A stretch of 62,194 nucleotides of DNA. Origin: a bacterium. Lineage in GTDB: Bacteria > Fibrobacterota > Fibrobacteria > UBA11236. This document shows, in pieces, positions 60,131 through 62,194 of the stretch. The first letter of the stretch is position 1. Each line of letters opens with the position of its first letter. A program made the translations under genes and the position numbers. The notes under the pieces were generated by a model that worked only from the letters and a program-made list of their open reading frames with translations, was not told where the DNA came from and searched no databases. The DNA lies in NCBI GenBank assembly GCA_900299345.1, contig OMJM01000017.1:1-62194 (forward strand). Reading direction: 5' to 3'.

Positions 60131-60913
60131 ATGGACGCAAGGTCCTCTCTGTTTGTCAGTCATGGCGCCCCCAGTCTGTTGCTCGACGGCGGACCCTCGG
60201 CAGATTTCCTCAAGTCTCTCGGCAAAAGGATTTCCAAACCCAAGGCGGTGATCTGCCTTTCCGCGCATTGGGAAAGCCGGGAGCCGCTGTTCACCTCAGC
60301 AAAGCAGATGGACACGATTCACGACTTCTACGGATTTCCCGAGGAGATGTATCGCTTACGCTATCCCGCCATGGGCAATCCCGAACTGGCGCAACGCGGC
60401 GTGGAGCTTTGCAAGGTCGTAGGAATCGATGCGGGACTGGAATCGTCGCGTGGTTTGGATCACGGTGCGTGGGTTCCTTTGATGGCCTTGTTTCCCGATG
60501 TAGATGTACCTGTGGTGCAGGTGTCATTGCCCTTCGTTCACGGTCCACGTGCCGTGTACGCACTTGGGAAAGCGCTGGAGCCGTTGAAACGGGAAGGTGT
60601 GCTGCTGTTGGGCAGTGGCGGGTTTACCCACAATCTTGGAGCTTTGGCATGGGGCGGGGGAGAGACGCCTGCTTGGGCTTCAGAGTTTCACGCATGGACT
60701 TCGGCAGCGTTGCGTGAAAACCGGCTCGAGGATTTGTTTGAAGCAGCTACGTGCGCTCCGCATTTTTCCCGCAACCATCCGCGTGTCGAGCATTGGTTGC
60801 CGTTGTTCTTTGCGTTGGGGGCAGGCGGCCATCCTTGGGGCGCGGAAACGTTGCACACCGGATTTGAATATGGTTCCCTCGCCATGGACGCATTTGCATT
60901 TTCTCCAACGTGA
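60131..60913 (+). CDS. DODA-type extradiol dioxygenase
   Basis: The 260-residue protein belongs to the LigB/DODA-type aromatic dioxygenase superfamily (as E. coli YgiD). Metal and acid-base histidines lie in VSHGAPSLLL, CLSAHWESRE, GLDHGAWVPLMALFP and GSGGFTHNLGAL. It may open catechol rings such as DOPA, but the natural substrate is unknown. It follows sppA closely and its stop overlaps the GTG of the DUF3293 gene. Confidence 0.92.
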   Translation: MDARSSLFVSHGAPSLLLDGGPSADFLKSLGKRISKPKAVICLSAHWESREPLFTSAKQMDTIHDFYGFPEEMYRLRYPAMGNPELAQRGVELCKVVGIDAGLESSRGLDHGAWVPLMALFPDVDVPVVQVSLPFVHGPRAVYALGKALEPLKREGVLLLGSGGFTHNLGALAWGGGETPAWASEFHAWTSAALRENRLEDLFEAATCAPHFSRNHPRVEHWLPLFFALGAGGHPWGAETLHTGFEYGSLAMDAFAFSPT

Positions 60914-61323
60914 GTGAAATATCCCCCGAGCTTTGGGAAGCGTACCGGAGAACGGAATACCGGATCGGACCTCCGTTCAATTGTGTCTTGAAGGTGGATC
61001 AACAAGCGGTTGGGTTGCCCGACGGCCCATGGGCTTATCTCACTGCATGGAATCCGAAATCCGAACAACTTCCCCGGCTTGAAAACAAGCGGCGTCAATT
61101 TGAATTGGAAAGCCTGTTGTGCGACGAGCAAGTCCAAATCTTTGTGGGTGTGGCACACGACCCTTCTAGTGAATGGCCGGATGAGGAAGGGGTGCTGGTT
61201 TTGGGATTAAGTCAACATCGAGCGTTGGAGATTGGGCGCGAGTTTGAACAGAATGCGATTCTGGTCGGAGTGGGGAACGGACTCGTTCAGTTGATGGAGG
61301 TTTTACCTCATTTAAGCGATTAG
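60910..61323 (+). CDS. DUF3293-family protein
   Basis: This 137-residue cytosolic protein shows AYLTAWNPKSEQLPRLENKRRQFELESLL and EEGVLVLGLSQHRALEIGREFEQNAILVG, the characteristic conserved blocks of DUF3293 proteins, whose function is unknown. The GTG at 60910 overlaps the stop of the dioxygenase gene (GTGA), so the two are translationally coupled. Confidence 0.8.
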   Translation: MSEISPELWEAYRRTEYRIGPPFNCVLKVDQQAVGLPDGPWAYLTAWNPKSEQLPRLENKRRQFELESLLCDEQVQIFVGVAHDPSSEWPDEEGVLVLGLSQHRALEIGREFEQNAILVGVGNGLVQLMEVLPHLSD

Positions 61324-61335
61324 TTTGTCTGGCGT

Positions 61336-62194
61336 ATGTTCTACCCGTTTCAGAACCCCGGTTCGCGCAGAACTTTCGTTAAAAGGCTGGGTGGCGTTTT
61401 AGCCGCCTTGGCAACATCTTCTTGGGCGAACGTGAACCTGAATGATCCCGATCCTTCCAAAAAGAGCCAAACCATGAACCTAAAAACCGTCACCAACGTC
61501 CGACGCCTCGGGTTTCAGTGGGACACCGCCGATCCATTTTTATTCTGCGTCCACCACGAGGATTTTTTTCCAAAAGGCAACGGGAAATTGGGGCCTGATG
61601 CGGCCCTGTTGAAAGGCCGAGACATCGGCCAGGACTTCACCGTGAAAGACGGATTCCGGATGTACCACGGGAGCACCGTGCCGGGATTTCCCGAACATCC
61701 CCATCGGGGTTTTGAAACCGTCACCGTCGTGCAGCGGGGCATGGTGGATCACGCTGATTCCCAGGGTGCGGCTGGCAGATATGGTGGTGGCGACACACAA
61801 TGGATGACCGCAGGCCGAGGTATGCAGCATTCGGAAATGTTTCCGCTGCTGCATGAAGACAAGGACAACACCATGGAACTGTTTCAGATCTGGCTGAATC
61901 TGCCGGCGAAACATAAGATGGTCGAGCCTCATTTCACCATGTTGTGGCGCGATGAGATTCCCGTTTTTACCACCGCGGATCGAAATACCGAAGTGACTGT
62001 GGTGGCGGGCACGCTGGGTGACAAAAAAGCTCCATCACCGCCGCCCAACTCTTGGGCCGCGAATCCCGACAATGAGCTGGCTATTTGGGTCGTCGATATG
62101 CAACCGGGCGCAGAATGGAAAATACCGGCAGCGAAGAATGGGGTGAATCGCACCCTCTATTTTTTCAAGGGAAATTCCCTCAGCGCGGATGGCG
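61336..62194 (+). CDS. Pirin-family protein with twin-arginine signal peptide, 3' end cut
   Basis: From the ATG at 61336, 286 codons are open to the window end. The N-terminus GSRRTFVKRLGGVLAALATSSWA is a twin-arginine (Tat) signal: RRTFVK followed by a mild hydrophobic stretch and an A-x-A-like end. After it comes a bicupin pirin domain with metal ligands in EHPHRGFETVT and GRGMQHSE and the family segment LFQIWLNLP. Pirins are normally cytoplasmic metal proteins (quercetin dioxygenase activity in YhhW). A methionine at codon 48 (MNLKTVTNV) could give a cytoplasmic form. The gene follows DUF3293 by 12 bases. Confidence 0.85.
   Translation, partial: MFYPFQNPGSRRTFVKRLGGVLAALATSSWANVNLNDPDPSKKSQTMNLKTVTNVRRLGFQWDTADPFLFCVHHEDFFPKGNGKLGPDAALLKGRDIGQDFTVKDGFRMYHGSTVPGFPEHPHRGFETVTVVQRGMVDHADSQGAAGRYGGGDTQWMTAGRGMQHSEMFPLLHEDKDNTMELFQIWLNLPAKHKMVEPHFTMLWRDEIPVFTTADRNTEVTVVAGTLGDKKAPSPPPNSWAANPDNELAIWVVDMQPGAEWKIPAAKNGVNRTLYFFKGNSLSADG

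Overview
This window is a gene-dense piece of a Gram-negative (diderm) bacterial chromosome. The envelope content shows this: SecG, OmpA-type and beta-barrel outer-membrane proteins, many lipoproteins, ExbB/ExbD/TonB-type motor proteins, the MreBCD-PBP2-RodA elongation complex and an MltD-like lytic transglycosylase. There is no rRNA gene. The protein styles (TSP3-OmpA, PorV-like barrel fused to TPRs, AgmX/TonB C-terminal domains, a XylFGH-type importer) fit the FCB/Fibrobacterota part of the tree, but that placement is a guess. Coding density is high and no interval between called genes exceeds 300 bases. I see no CRISPR array, no insertion sequence and no prophage.

Layout. 1-3266: end of tpiA, secG, tRNA-Leu(GAG), psd, an unrecognised protein ending in an endonuclease III-type cysteine cluster, and a lipoprotein. 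3378-14352: a small histone H1 (Hc1)-like gene, then the most interesting block. It encodes an OmpA protein with beta-helix and TSP3 repeats, a beta-barrel/TPR protein, a 1169-residue periplasmic TPR protein, ExbB, two unequal ExbDs and a TonB/AgmX-like protein, and it closes with an intrinsic terminator. It reads as a self-contained trans-envelope energy-transducing machine, similar in logic to Tol-Pal or the Myxococcus gliding motor but with different outer parts. 14367-20931: lipoprotein, the rod-shape operon mreB-mreC-mreD-mrdA-rodA, then comF, whose end overlaps a convergent tRNA-Ser(UGA).

21019-28424: patatin, a soluble transpeptidase-like protein and orn on the minus strand; fabF behind a perfect palindrome; fba; xseA-xseB and two small unknown genes. 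28429-34287: a xylose-type ABC importer (xylF, xylG, xylH) broken up by a secreted leucine-rich-repeat gene and an orphan TonB-type C-terminal domain, followed by an aldose-epimerase-like gene. 34290-40749: recO, gluQ, panB, two unknown genes (one PD-(D/E)XK-like), a membrane protein, a penicillin-acylase-type hydrolase whose spacer peptide contains an intergenic-type palindrome, and a DinB-like protein. 40813-42987: tRNA-Ala(CGC) and a TPP riboswitch controlling thiC.

42988-45621: an AT-richer accessory patch of small secreted and unknown proteins plus an orphan BrnA-like antitoxin, marked by a degraded echo of the thiC 3' end. 45744-51286: DoxX, pdxJ, metallophosphoesterase, lipoprotein, rhodanese, and RarA fused to a methyltransferase-like domain. 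51290-62194: TPR-like secreted protein, YihY, TSUP permease, tandem AMIN-like membrane proteins, serA, an acidic miniprotein, MltD-like transglycosylase, SppA, DODA-type dioxygenase, DUF3293 and a pirin with a twin-arginine signal that runs off the end of the window.
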